DNA of 64,000 nt from Adhaeribacter radiodurans. Its GTDB lineage: Bacteria; Bacteroidota; Bacteroidia; Cytophagales; Hymenobacteraceae. The notes below the pieces were generated by a model that worked only from the letters and a program-made list of their open reading frames with translations, did no database searches and was not told the DNA's origin. This document shows positions 1 to 8,440 of this stretch, piece after piece. Where the stretch lies: assembly GCF_014075995.1 (NCBI RefSeq), contig NZ_CP055153.1, forward strand, positions 3,410,001-3,474,000, in the 5' to 3' direction. The translations under genes and the position numbers were made by a program. Positions within the stretch are counted from its first letter, which is position 1. Every line of letters starts with the position of its first letter.

Positions 1-1679
1 ACAACCCCATGGAACTGGGAAGCATTATTGCCCGTTGGGATGGCCCCGATAAAGTAACTGTGTATACCAAAACCCAGGGTGTAGAATCTACCCGGAATTC
101 CATCAAGGATGCTTTTAAATTAAATCCGGAAAATATTACGGTGCAAGCGGAGCACATTGGCGGTGCTTTTGGGATGGGCTTGCGCACCTGGCCCTACGAA
201 ATTGCAGCTATTATGGGGGCTCAAAAAGTAGGCAAGCCCCTGAAATTAGTTTTACACCGGGAACAGATGTTTACCAACGTAGGGTATCGTCCGGAAACTA
301 TTCAAAAAGTAAGCATGGGCGCTACTGCGGATGGGAAACTAGTTGGTATCACCCACGAAGCTACGGCGAACACTTCGACTTATGAAGAATTTACCGAAGC
401 TACCGTAAATATTACCCAGTTTATGTATGCTTGTCCGAACGTGGCCACCCGTTACCGGCTGGTACCCTTAAACGTTTGTACGCCTATCTGGATGAGAGGA
501 CCAGGCGAAGCAACCGGCGCTTTTGCCCTGGAGTCTGCCATGGACGAACTGGCGCATGAATTAAAATTAGACCCCATTGAATTTCGCTTGCGTAATCACT
601 CTGATACTGATCCGGAGCACAACCGGCCCTGGTCGAGCAAACACTTGAAAGAATGTTACCAGATGGGAGCTGAGAAAATTGGCTGGAAAGATCGGCAGCT
701 ACAACCCAAAATGGTTAAAGACGGCGACTGGCTGATAGGTTACGGTATGGGTACCGGCTCATTTGGGGCCATGCGCTGGGTAGCCACCGTAAAAGGAAAA
801 CTGCAACCAGATGGCAAGTTGTTGTTACAATGTTCGGTAAACGATATGGGTCCGGGTACAGCTACGATGATGACCGTCGTTGCCTCGGAAGCAATGGGTT
901 TAGCACCCGATAAAATTACTATACAAATGGGAAGCACCAAGTTGCCACCCGGCCCGATGCAAGGAGGATCTAACGTTACCTCAACAGTAGGTTCGGCTGT
1001 ACACGATGTTTGTGCCGAATTGAAACAGCAGATTGCCGCCCTAGCCAGCAAAACAGGTAGCGTTTTTCATAAAGCCAAGAATCCTGATGTAAAAGCAGAA
1101 GACTTAATTTTCTCTGACAATAGCATAGCTTTAAAGAAAAATCCTTCCGTTAAAGTTTCGTACATCGATCTGTTCCGGCAAAACAATTTACCTGCCCTGG
1201 AGCTTACCAAAGAATCCAAAGGTCAGGAACAGCCTTATTCCATGTATTCGTTCTCAGTACATTTTGTAAAACTTAGGGTTCATCCCGCCACTGGCCGGAT
1301 TAAAATTGACCACGTGGTGTCCTGTGCAGATGCAGGCACTATTGTTAGCCCGAAAACAGCGGCCAGTCAAATGATAGGTGGGGCCGTAGGTGGTATTGGC
1401 ATGGCCTTAATGGAAGAACTGGTAGTAGATCACCGCTTTGGCCGACCTATTAACAACAACCTAGCCGATTACCATGTGCCGGTCAATGCCGATATTCCCC
1501 CGATAGATGTGTTATTCGTGAATAAAAAAGATCCTTTTACCAATCCCATGGGTTCGAAAGGCCTGGGAGAAATTGCCTTGGTGGGTATGGCACCGGCTAT
1601 TGCCAACGCCGTATTCAATGCCACCGGCAAACGCATCCGATCTTTACCAATTACCCCGGATAAGCTGATAGAAGTATAA
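1..1679 (+). CDS. xanthine dehydrogenase family protein, molybdopterin-binding subunit (5' end outside window)
   Basis: This is the C-terminal three quarters or so of a large molybdenum hydroxylase subunit. The open frame is already running at the window edge: the codons before the first internal ATG read Asn-Pro, the conserved NPME stretch of the family, so the true start lies upstream. Visible landmarks are GGAFGMG (molybdopterin dinucleotide-binding glycine loop), RGPGEATGAFALE, and GSKGLGEIALVG near the C-terminus, which carries the catalytic glutamate. Such subunits oxidise aldehydes or N-heterocycles and work with a 2Fe-2S subunit and often a FAD subunit, presumably encoded before the window. 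The substrate cannot be told from sequence. Confidence 0.93.
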   Translation, partial: NPMELGSIIARWDGPDKVTVYTKTQGVESTRNSIKDAFKLNPENITVQAEHIGGAFGMGLRTWPYEIAAIMGAQKVGKPLKLVLHREQMFTNVGYRPETIQKVSMGATADGKLVGITHEATANTSTYEEFTEATVNITQFMYACPNVATRYRLVPLNVCTPIWMRGPGEATGAFALESAMDELAHELKLDPIEFRLRNHSDTDPEHNRPWSSKHLKECYQMGAEKIGWKDRQLQPKMVKDGDWLIGYGMGTGSFGAMRWVATVKGKLQPDGKLLLQCSVNDMGPGTATMMTVVASEAMGLAPDKITIQMGSTKLPPGPMQGGSNVTSTVGSAVHDVCAELKQQIAALASKTGSVFHKAKNPDVKAEDLIFSDNSIALKKNPSVKVSYIDLFRQNNLPALELTKESKGQEQPYSMYSFSVHFVKLRVHPATGRIKIDHVVSCADAGTIVSPKTAASQMIGGAVGGIGMALMEELVVDHRFGRPINNNLADYHVPVNADIPPIDVLFVNKKDPFTNPMGSKGLGEIALVGMAPAIANAVFNATGKRIRSLPITPDKLIEV

Positions 1680-2165
1680 GAAAAGGGATTTCACATGCAC
1701 TGTAATTACTAAAAATTTTATATTGTACATTGGTTTTATAGAAGGCGAAAGGACAGGGAAATTTGCTATTCAGAATTATTATGAATGGCTAGTTTTACTA
1801 TCCATCATAAAACCTTGATCCTTCTATTCTGGCAAACAGTTCTGGTTAGTAGGCTTAAAAGGTATGCAAGGGCTAATAATATCTATTAACCTTTATCTTA
1901 GAGGTAACCATTACTTATGGATAATTTATAATTAAAGAGTCTATTCCGATTGCCAAGGAACTCCGCCGGTAGAAATTGGGTAAGATGCCTTTTAGAATAT
2001 AGAAAAGCTTAAACGTAGAGGCTTTTTTATATTCTTTATTTCTGCCTATTTTCTAAATTAACTGGTGCTTACTTGTTTCAAGCTAAATTCAAACGCATAG
2101 AATGAATTAAGTAATATTTTAATTCGTTTATAAAACTTTCCAATTATTTTTAAAGTTTACTTGTT
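1680..2165. other. intergenic region, possible weak terminator
   Basis: AT-rich gap between the convergent oxidase and carbamoyltransferase genes. A weak hairpin at 2003-2026 (AAAAGCTT pairing with AGGCTTTT, one wobble) is followed by a T-run and could end the plus-strand transcript, although it lies more than 300 bases beyond the stop. A short in-frame stretch around 1940-1980 (reading YSDCQGTPPVEIG before a stop) might be a gene relic; I do not recognise it. Confidence 0.3.
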
Positions 2166-3977
2166 TTAATTTTTCTCTAAAATATAGTTACCCAGAACCA
2201 AGCAATCCATATCCGTTTTAAGATAGCATCGCAGGGCATCCTCCGGGGTACAAACAATAGGCTCACCTCTTACATTAAAACTAGTATTAACTAAAACACC
2301 GGTGCCAGTTAAGATAAAGAATTCGGTAAGCAAATCATAAAATAGCGGATTGGTAGTTTGGGTAACCGTTTGCAGACGTGCCGTATAATTTAAATGTGTG
2401 ACTGCTGGAATAGAAGAACGGGGGTGCGACAATCGGTTGTACAAGGGTAATGTATGATACTCCGGTGGCTCCGGAGTACGGATGTTATTTTTTACGGGAG
2501 CCACTAGTAACATATAAGGAGATAAGCCTTCCCACTCAAAATACCTTGTAACATCTTCTACCCTTACGCTAGGTGCAAAGGGTCGGAATCCTTCCCGAAG
2601 CTTGATCTTTTCATTCAGGCGTTGTTGCATTTGGGAATTAGAGGCATCAGCCAGAATACTGCGATTGCCTAAAGCCCGCGGCCCAAATTCCATTCTGCCC
2701 TGAAACCAACCTACTACTTTCCCACTTTTTAAATTTTGAGCGGTTTTTTTAAGTAATAAATCCCTTGATTCAATTACTTCTGCTTTTATATTGAATTTTA
2801 ATAATGCTCGGGCAATTTGTTTATCTGAATAAACCGGACCTAAATAGGCTCCCTGCATGGCATCTGGTTTTTGGGAAACCCGCGTTTTTTCGGGTTGGTT
2901 TAAATAATAAACCGCTAAAGCAGCGCCCAAAGCACCACCCGCGTCCCCGGCGGCTGGTTGCACCCAAACTTCTTCAAATAATTTAGCCTCCACAATTCGG
3001 GCATTAGCTACACAATTTAAAGCTACTCCACCGGCCATTACTAAATTTTTACTTCCGGTAATTTGCTTCATTGTTTTTGCCAATAGAAGAATTACTTCCT
3101 CCGTTACGATTTGAATAGCCAGCGCCAAATTCATGTGGGTCTGGTTAATTTCTGATTCGGGTTGGCGACGGGGAATATTAAATAAGCCTTGCCATTTTTG
3201 GTCGTGAGTCATTTGTAAATCACTGGCAAACCGGAAGTAGGCCATATTTAACAAAAAGGAGCCATTTGGCCGTATATCCAAAAGCTTTTCTTTTATTTTC
3301 TGAATAAAAAGTAAAGTTTGCTTACTTTTAGGATGACCATAGGGTGCCAGCCCCATCATTTTATATTCGCCGCTATTTACCTTAAAACCCAGGTAAAAAG
3401 TAAAAGCGGAATACAACAAACCCAGGGAATGAGGAAAATGTAATTCTTTCAGTATCTCGATAGAATTGCCCGAACCTTTCCCCAAAGATGTAGTGGTCCA
3501 CTCTCCTACTCCATCAATAGTTAAAATAGCCGCTTCCTGAAAAGGAGATGGATAAAAAGCACTGGCAGCATGGGATAAATGATGTTCCGTAAATAAAATC
3601 GGGGCCGCTAATTTCCCGAGAGCAGAGAGTTCTTTCCTAATCAGCCGCTTCATAAACAACTTGTCTTTAATCCAGACCGGAATGGCTTTCAGAAAACTTT
3701 GTAATCCCGCGGGTGCTACGGCATGGTAAGTTTCTAATAAGCGCTCAAACTTCAAGAAAGGTTTATCATAAAAAGCCACTTCGGTTATATCTTCCAGTTG
3801 CAATCTGGCTTCTGCCAAAACGTAGGAAATGGCATTCTTGGGAAACGAAGCATCGTTCTTAACGCGGGTAAAGCGTTCCTCCTGGGCTGCGGCAATAATT
3901 TCTCCGTCGATAATTAAAGCAGCCGCACTGTCGTGGTAAAAAGCCGATATTCCCAGTATAACGGTTAGTTTCGTCAT
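2166..3977 (-). CDS. carbamoyltransferase (NodU/CmcH/TobZ family)
   Basis: A 603-residue protein, full length for the family. The N-terminal half is a Kae1/YgjD-like ATPase fold that makes carbamoyl-adenylate from carbamoyl phosphate; the EHHLSHAASAFYPSPF stretch (about residues 132-147) supplies the metal-binding histidines. The C-terminal domain has the signature FGPRALGNRSILAD (about 428-441). Family members transfer a carbamoyl group to a hydroxyl on a sugar or small molecule. It is the last gene of a minus-strand operon after DUF5989, SxtJ and SGNH/TPR genes, an association seen in many bacterial surface-modification loci. The acceptor here is unknown. Confidence 0.95.
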   Translation of the reverse strand: MTKLTVILGISAFYHDSAAALIIDGEIIAAAQEERFTRVKNDASFPKNAISYVLAEARLQLEDITEVAFYDKPFLKFERLLETYHAVAPAGLQSFLKAIPVWIKDKLFMKRLIRKELSALGKLAAPILFTEHHLSHAASAFYPSPFQEAAILTIDGVGEWTTTSLGKGSGNSIEILKELHFPHSLGLLYSAFTFYLGFKVNSGEYKMMGLAPYGHPKSKQTLLFIQKIKEKLLDIRPNGSFLLNMAYFRFASDLQMTHDQKWQGLFNIPRRQPESEINQTHMNLALAIQIVTEEVILLLAKTMKQITGSKNLVMAGGVALNCVANARIVEAKLFEEVWVQPAAGDAGGALGAALAVYYLNQPEKTRVSQKPDAMQGAYLGPVYSDKQIARALLKFNIKAEVIESRDLLLKKTAQNLKSGKVVGWFQGRMEFGPRALGNRSILADASNSQMQQRLNEKIKLREGFRPFAPSVRVEDVTRYFEWEGLSPYMLLVAPVKNNIRTPEPPEYHTLPLYNRLSHPRSSIPAVTHLNYTARLQTVTQTTNPLFYDLLTEFFILTGTGVLVNTSFNVRGEPIVCTPEDALRCYLKTDMDCLVLGNYILEKN

Positions 3978-3980
3978 ACC

Positions 3981-4130
3981 TTAAAAAAGGCTGTAAATGA
4001 AGGGGGCCAGGGCCGAACCACCAGTAATTAAAGTTAAAGCGCCAAGTAAAAGAAGCAATAAAATTAAAGGGAATAACCAGTATCTTTTACGGGTTCGAAG
4101 AAAAAGCCAGAATTCTTGTATAAATTCCAA
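3981..4130 (-). CDS. DUF5989 family small membrane protein
   Basis: A 49-residue ORF read directly from the minus strand. It starts at a TTG and ends just before the carbamoyltransferase ATG. It begins LEFIQEFWLFLRTRKRYW, continues with one hydrophobic helix rich in Leu, and ends GSALAPFIYSLF, the recognisable tail of DUF5989 proteins that sit between SxtJ and carbamoyltransferase genes. No ATG is available in frame, so TTG is the likely initiator; a stop-free frame extends slightly upstream into the end of sxtJ. The role is unknown but strictly tied to the carbamoyltransferase in its neighbourhood. It is easily missed by gene callers. Confidence 0.85.
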   Translation of the reverse strand: MEFIQEFWLFLRTRKRYWLFPLILLLLLLGALTLITGGSALAPFIYSLF

Positions 4131-4141
4131 AACAAGTAAAT

Positions 4142-4531
4142 TTAAAATGGATATTGTATGTCGGAAAGAGTAAAAGTATGATTCCGTTCTATAAAAACAG
4201 ATTCTTTATCTTTTTTAAATTTTCTTAACTGCAGGGTGTCTTTCCCAAAAATCCTTTTCAGGGTAGCAATTGGGATAACAATTACAATAAAAAGTAAAGT
4301 TAAAAGTACAACCGAGGAAATCCGGTTTAAGACCTGCCCTAGCGCAAACCAGATGCGAGCCAGCGGATAAAATATTGGAGGCACCAGTAAAATTAATACG
4401 GAACCAACTAAAGCTAATTGAAACCAAAAATATTTATGTTGGTATAGGCCCACCAATAAAAACACCGCTACGAGTAAAACTCCGGTTTCAACAACTTGCT
4501 TTTTAGTAACTTCCGGAAATATTTTAAGCAT
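4142..4531 (-). CDS. SxtJ family membrane protein
   Basis: A 129-residue protein with two hydrophobic hairpins (about residues 15-60) and a third strong helix (about 71-88, SSVVLLTLLFIVIVIPIATL). A polar tail follows, starting with KRIFGKDTLQLRKF and ending near HTFTLSDIQYPF. This layout and the GKDTL motif match SxtJ, named from the saxitoxin cluster, where it neighbours the carbamoyltransferase SxtI. It lies 14 bases after the SGNH/TPR gene and 11 bases before the DUF5989 start, so it is translated from the same operon. Function is not established; a membrane partner of the carbamoyl transfer is inference. Confidence 0.88.
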   Translation of the reverse strand: MLKIFPEVTKKQVVETGVLLVAVFLLVGLYQHKYFWFQLALVGSVLILLVPPIFYPLARIWFALGQVLNRISSVVLLTLLFIVIVIPIATLKRIFGKDTLQLRKFKKDKESVFIERNHTFTLSDIQYPF

Positions 4532-4545
4532 TTTAACTTCTTATT

Positions 4546-6507
4546 TTATTTGGCAAGTATCGCCTGAACTTGTTTTTTTAATTGCAGTGCCACTCCATTA
4601 TCAGAATCCAGCCGAAGCGATTTATTTATGTATTTGGATGCCGCTGCCGTATTGGCGAACTGTAAATAGCCCGCGGCTAACTGGTTGCTTAAGTTAATAT
4701 TGGTAGTATCGTGTTGGTAGCGGCTCTTCAAGGCAATTAATTGCTGCACAAACAATTGCAACTGAGATAAAGGAAAATTAGATTGATTCTGGCTAGCCGC
4801 ATAACTTAGATAAGGCATTGCTTCCTCTGGTTTATCTGCTTTCAACATAGTAATATACAAGCTTTGCGCGGTTTCCAGATTATTTTCCATGTCAAAAGCT
4901 TTTTTCAGGTAAAAAGCTGCTTTGTTATAATCATCCAGGTTCATGCTTAATTTACCAGCTTGCACGTAAATTTCCCGGTCGTAGGGTTGATTTAACAATA
5001 AAGCTTCTGTTACTTTTAAGGCTCCCCGTTGATTATTATTTACTAAATAATGCTTTAATAAGCGGTTCATTGCCTCGCCCCACGAAATTTGTTTTACCGC
5101 TACAGCCCCGGCCAGACTTTCTTCCGTAGTTTTTTCTTTTTTTACCTCGGGCAGCATGGGTTCATTAAAGGGCCAGCCTTCTTTGAGCATCATTATTTCG
5201 TAAGCACCTTTTAATGAATCTACCATGGTAATGGGCATTTGCTGCAAAAGAGTCTTAAAATCAAGCTCGCTTTTTGAGTTATTTTCTATTAGTTTATGCT
5301 CTTTCATAGCTTGGTAAAAAGCATTTGAAAGAATGGCATAGCCATATAAATTCGGATGAACGTGTTCCAGGATGGTTTCTTTACCAATAATGCCCTGCGG
5401 CGAATGCTGCTCAAAAGATTTTTTGGCATCTACCAGATGTACTCCCGGATATTTGGCAGGTAATTCCTGAATAAATAGGTTCAAGGCTTCGGGTGCCCGG
5501 AAACGGAGTAAATCCATTTCTTTGGCCTGGATATATAACTGCTTCGCTTTCTTAAAATTTTTTTGGTTATAAGCATCCGTGGCTTGTTGATACAGGTACT
5601 GAGCAGATTTAGCTGAATTACCTGGCAAGCTGATAAAAGGCTTTAAATCTTTTTCATTACTTACCAGATTACTGATAAAAACCGGAACATGGTGCTGGCT
5701 TAATAACCGGCAAAGAGCATTCACATTGGTTTTAAATTGCTCCACTCCTAAGTTATATTCTTTGGAGTTATATACAATTTGCTGCCGGGCGGCCATGCGT
5801 TTCATTAAGTTTTCCCGTAAGTCTACTTTCTGAATGGTTAACGACTTTTTAATTCCCATAACTATTTGGGAAATTAATTGGGTTAACCGAAATTCCCGGA
5901 GCTTTAGTATGAACCGCACCAAGTACGGGTTACTCGCAATGGTACTGGTAGACCCTACCCCTAAGGCGCCGTAATATTCGTTATGCCCGGTATAAACTAA
6001 AACAGCATCCGGCTCAAAATTTACTATTTCCCGGGCAAATCCTAAAACCGTGTAGGAGTTTACTGCGGTTAAAGACACATTAATAATTTCAAAGTTTTTC
6101 TCCGGAAAGGTGTGCATCAACCGGTATTGCAGCCACCGGTGAAAGGAACCATTATAAAAGTAAGGATACCCAATGGTAGTTGATTCGCCGAGTACAAATA
6201 CCCGGAAAGTGCCCGGTGTTTTTACCTGCCGGAATATTTCCTGGTTGCCAATGGTAGCATTTTCGGCTTTGGTAAAATATTTCTCCGAAGCATGTTTATT
6301 CATTACTAAAAAGCCTTTTTTCTGAGGATCTTCCACGAACAAACTTAAATCATGTCCGTAGCCAATTAGCCTTAAATAGCCTTCCAGCAGTAACAACAGC
6401 AGAAAAGGCACCAGCAAAGCCATTACCTTAAAAAGCAATAACCGCTTTTTATTTACCGGAATTTTAACTGGCTGATCCGTTTGAACGGAAGGCACGTGAT
6501 TACTCAT
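4546..6507 (-). CDS. membrane-anchored SGNH/GDSL hydrolase-like protein with TPR repeats
   Basis: A 653-residue protein with one N-terminal membrane helix (about 24-43, LLLFKVMALLVPFLLLLLLE) and an extracytoplasmic SGNH domain. Block I is VLGESTTIG (Ser109), block III is TGHNEYYG (about 173-180), and block V is EHVHPNLYGYAI (about 395-406). The last 150 or so residues hold TPR-like helices. SGNH enzymes remove or transfer acyl groups on glycans. First gene of the carbamoyltransferase operon, so it probably acts on the same product. The block V acid is replaced by EHVH rather than the usual DxxH, worth noting but common in this subfamily. Confidence 0.85.
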   Translation of the reverse strand: MSNHVPSVQTDQPVKIPVNKKRLLLFKVMALLVPFLLLLLLEGYLRLIGYGHDLSLFVEDPQKKGFLVMNKHASEKYFTKAENATIGNQEIFRQVKTPGTFRVFVLGESTTIGYPYFYNGSFHRWLQYRLMHTFPEKNFEIINVSLTAVNSYTVLGFAREIVNFEPDAVLVYTGHNEYYGALGVGSTSTIASNPYLVRFILKLREFRLTQLISQIVMGIKKSLTIQKVDLRENLMKRMAARQQIVYNSKEYNLGVEQFKTNVNALCRLLSQHHVPVFISNLVSNEKDLKPFISLPGNSAKSAQYLYQQATDAYNQKNFKKAKQLYIQAKEMDLLRFRAPEALNLFIQELPAKYPGVHLVDAKKSFEQHSPQGIIGKETILEHVHPNLYGYAILSNAFYQAMKEHKLIENNSKSELDFKTLLQQMPITMVDSLKGAYEIMMLKEGWPFNEPMLPEVKKEKTTEESLAGAVAVKQISWGEAMNRLLKHYLVNNNQRGALKVTEALLLNQPYDREIYVQAGKLSMNLDDYNKAAFYLKKAFDMENNLETAQSLYITMLKADKPEEAMPYLSYAASQNQSNFPLSQLQLFVQQLIALKSRYQHDTTNINLSNQLAAGYLQFANTAAASKYINKSLRLDSDNGVALQLKKQVQAILAK

Positions 6508-6545
6508 GCAAGAGGCACTTACTTTTACTCCTGTATTTTTAAAAT

Positions 6546-6583
6546 AAAAACTGCCGATGATTTACCAGCATCGACAGTTTTTA
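6546..6583 (-). terminator. rho-independent terminator of the SusC/SusD transcript
   Basis: Stem AAAACTGTCGATG / CATCGGCAGTTTT on the minus strand with a 9-base loop. The single mismatch seen on the plus strand becomes a G-U pair on the minus strand, and a T-rich run (TTTTTATTTT) follows in the minus direction. It sits 88 bases after the SusD stop and before the SGNH gene start, separating the two minus-strand operons. Confidence 0.75.
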
Positions 6584-6670
6584 GAGTTATTCATCAAAAT
6601 AAGGCAATTCTCTTTTCTATCCAAGCAAAGATTTACTAAAAAAGAAAATGCCCGGGATATTCCTTTACGG

Positions 6671-8413
6671 TTAATAACCGGGGTTCTGGGTAATTTTGGT
6701 GTTGGCATTTAACTCCTGAACCGGAATAGGTTGCGCATAATCGGTAGGAGCCCATTCAATAGCGCCGCCTCGCACCCGCTGGTAATAACTTGCTTCCTTA
6801 TCGCCAATTTGCCAGCGGCGTACATCAAACCACCAGTTCCCTTCGCCAAAAAATTCAGCCCAGCGCTCGTACTTTAACGGATCGTTGCCCAAAACCGGAT
6901 CAGTGGCTTCGGTTTTATCCGCTAAAGTTTGGTAATCTACCGGTGATGCTCCGTCTACCGGATAACTGTAAGCCCGGCGTTTTACTTTATTAATGTATTC
7001 CAAAGCCGTGGCATTATCGCCGGAATTTAGTAAAGTTTCGGCGTATAACAGGTATACATCGGCCAGGCGCAACCAGTAAAAGTTAGACGGATTATTCATG
7101 TTGATTTCACTTTCTGCCCCGGTCAGGTTAACAAACTTGCGGAAACTCCAGGCCTCCATGTTAATTTCAGTAATATCCAAGTAGTGTGAAATGGCTCGTT
7201 TTTTACCGGCTACAATCATACTATCTACGTAAGGTTGCTGGCAGGAAACCCAAAGCCGGGGGTCTACTGTTTTATCCTGACGCACTTTTAAAGACCGGGC
7301 CACATATTCCGGATCAACATTGGTAGCATTGGCCTGGGTAGTACCCGGTTTAAAGTAATGACCTTCGTTAAACCCAAATCGGGCAATGTTTTTGGCGTGC
7401 GGAAAAACGTTGGACCACGCCGAAGCCGCCGCACTGCCATTATCTCCTACATAGGTGGGCGCTAAAACCATTCCGATACTGGAACCTGCCGAGACATCGC
7501 CGGCGCCCCAGGTAGTCATGTCAGAGTTTAGGTTCACTTCAAATAAGGATTCGGAGTTAAACTCGTTTTTACCGTTAAACATGTCTTTATACACATCAAA
7601 GGGCTCTAAGCTTTTACCACTGTTATCAATTACATCTTTCAGGTAGGTTTTGGCATTGTTCCAATCCTGAGTATAGACATAGGCTTTTCCTAAAAAGCCC
7701 TTTACGGCCCAGGTACTTACTTTATGTTTTTCATTCAAGGCGGTCCAGGTTTTGCCCGCCAGTAAAGTTTCGGCGCTTTTTAAATCACTAATAATAAAAT
7801 CCCAAACTTCCTTGACGGTAGCGCGGGGAACCTGGGTTTGATCCAGTCCGGAGGCGGCTTCTGTAATGATAGGAACGCCTAATTTTTCACCTCCCTGGCC
7901 ATTTATGATAAAAGACTCGCCCCAGATAGAAATGAGATAATAATAATACCAGGCCCGAAGGAACTGCGCCTGGCCTTTAATTTCGTTTAAGGCAGCCTGC
8001 TCCGCAGGTAAAGATTTAGGGCGATACGCTTCAATGCTGGTTAGTAAGGTATTGGCTCTTTGTACTCCTTTCCAGGTGTCCCGCCAGGTTTCAAAAAGAA
8101 AGCCGTCGTTGGGCTGGGTATTGTTCTGGGCTAAAGCAATCCAGGTAGCCGTACCTTGCCAGCTTAAATCTACGGTGTGGTCCCAGCAGCCAATGGCTTT
8201 ACCCAGTAAATTATGGCCATATAAACCGCCGGAATGTTGAGTGGCGTACAAACCCGTTAGTAGTTGCTGCAAGTCATTGATGGAGCCGGGATAATTACTC
8301 GTGGAAAGAGCTCCCGGGTTGTTTACTTCCACAAAATCATCCTTACAAGCGGTTACGCTGATGAGCAGCAGAAAAACCGCTGATTTAGTAAATTTTCTTA
8401 TATATCGAAGCAT
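6671..8413 (-). CDS. RagB/SusD family nutrient uptake outer membrane lipoprotein
   Basis: A 580-residue lipoprotein: signal peptide with lipobox SVTAC (Cys23) followed by KDDF, the typical surface-export signal of Bacteroidota lipoproteins. SusD landmarks are RANTLLTSIEAYRP, AQFLRAWYYYYLISIWG in the N-terminal SusD-like domain, FYWLRLADVYLLYAETLLN and ERWAEFFGEGNWWFDVRRW in the RagB/SusD domain, and the C-terminal YAQPIPVQELNANTKITQNPGY. It caps the SusC barrel encoded 27 bases upstream and binds the oligomeric substrate. No glycoside hydrolase or peptidase is adjacent, so the substrate class is not predicted. Confidence 0.96.
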   Translation of the reverse strand: MLRYIRKFTKSAVFLLLISVTACKDDFVEVNNPGALSTSNYPGSINDLQQLLTGLYATQHSGGLYGHNLLGKAIGCWDHTVDLSWQGTATWIALAQNNTQPNDGFLFETWRDTWKGVQRANTLLTSIEAYRPKSLPAEQAALNEIKGQAQFLRAWYYYYLISIWGESFIINGQGGEKLGVPIITEAASGLDQTQVPRATVKEVWDFIISDLKSAETLLAGKTWTALNEKHKVSTWAVKGFLGKAYVYTQDWNNAKTYLKDVIDNSGKSLEPFDVYKDMFNGKNEFNSESLFEVNLNSDMTTWGAGDVSAGSSIGMVLAPTYVGDNGSAAASAWSNVFPHAKNIARFGFNEGHYFKPGTTQANATNVDPEYVARSLKVRQDKTVDPRLWVSCQQPYVDSMIVAGKKRAISHYLDITEINMEAWSFRKFVNLTGAESEINMNNPSNFYWLRLADVYLLYAETLLNSGDNATALEYINKVKRRAYSYPVDGASPVDYQTLADKTEATDPVLGNDPLKYERWAEFFGEGNWWFDVRRWQIGDKEASYYQRVRGGAIEWAPTDYAQPIPVQELNANTKITQNPGY

Positions 8414-8440
8414 AATATTCTAGTTTAACAATGAACTGAG

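Noticed and set aside
740-1051. 103-codon minus-strand frame inside the molybdopterin subunit gene
   Set aside because: It is the shadow of the real plus-strand gene, with no family match or plausible start context.
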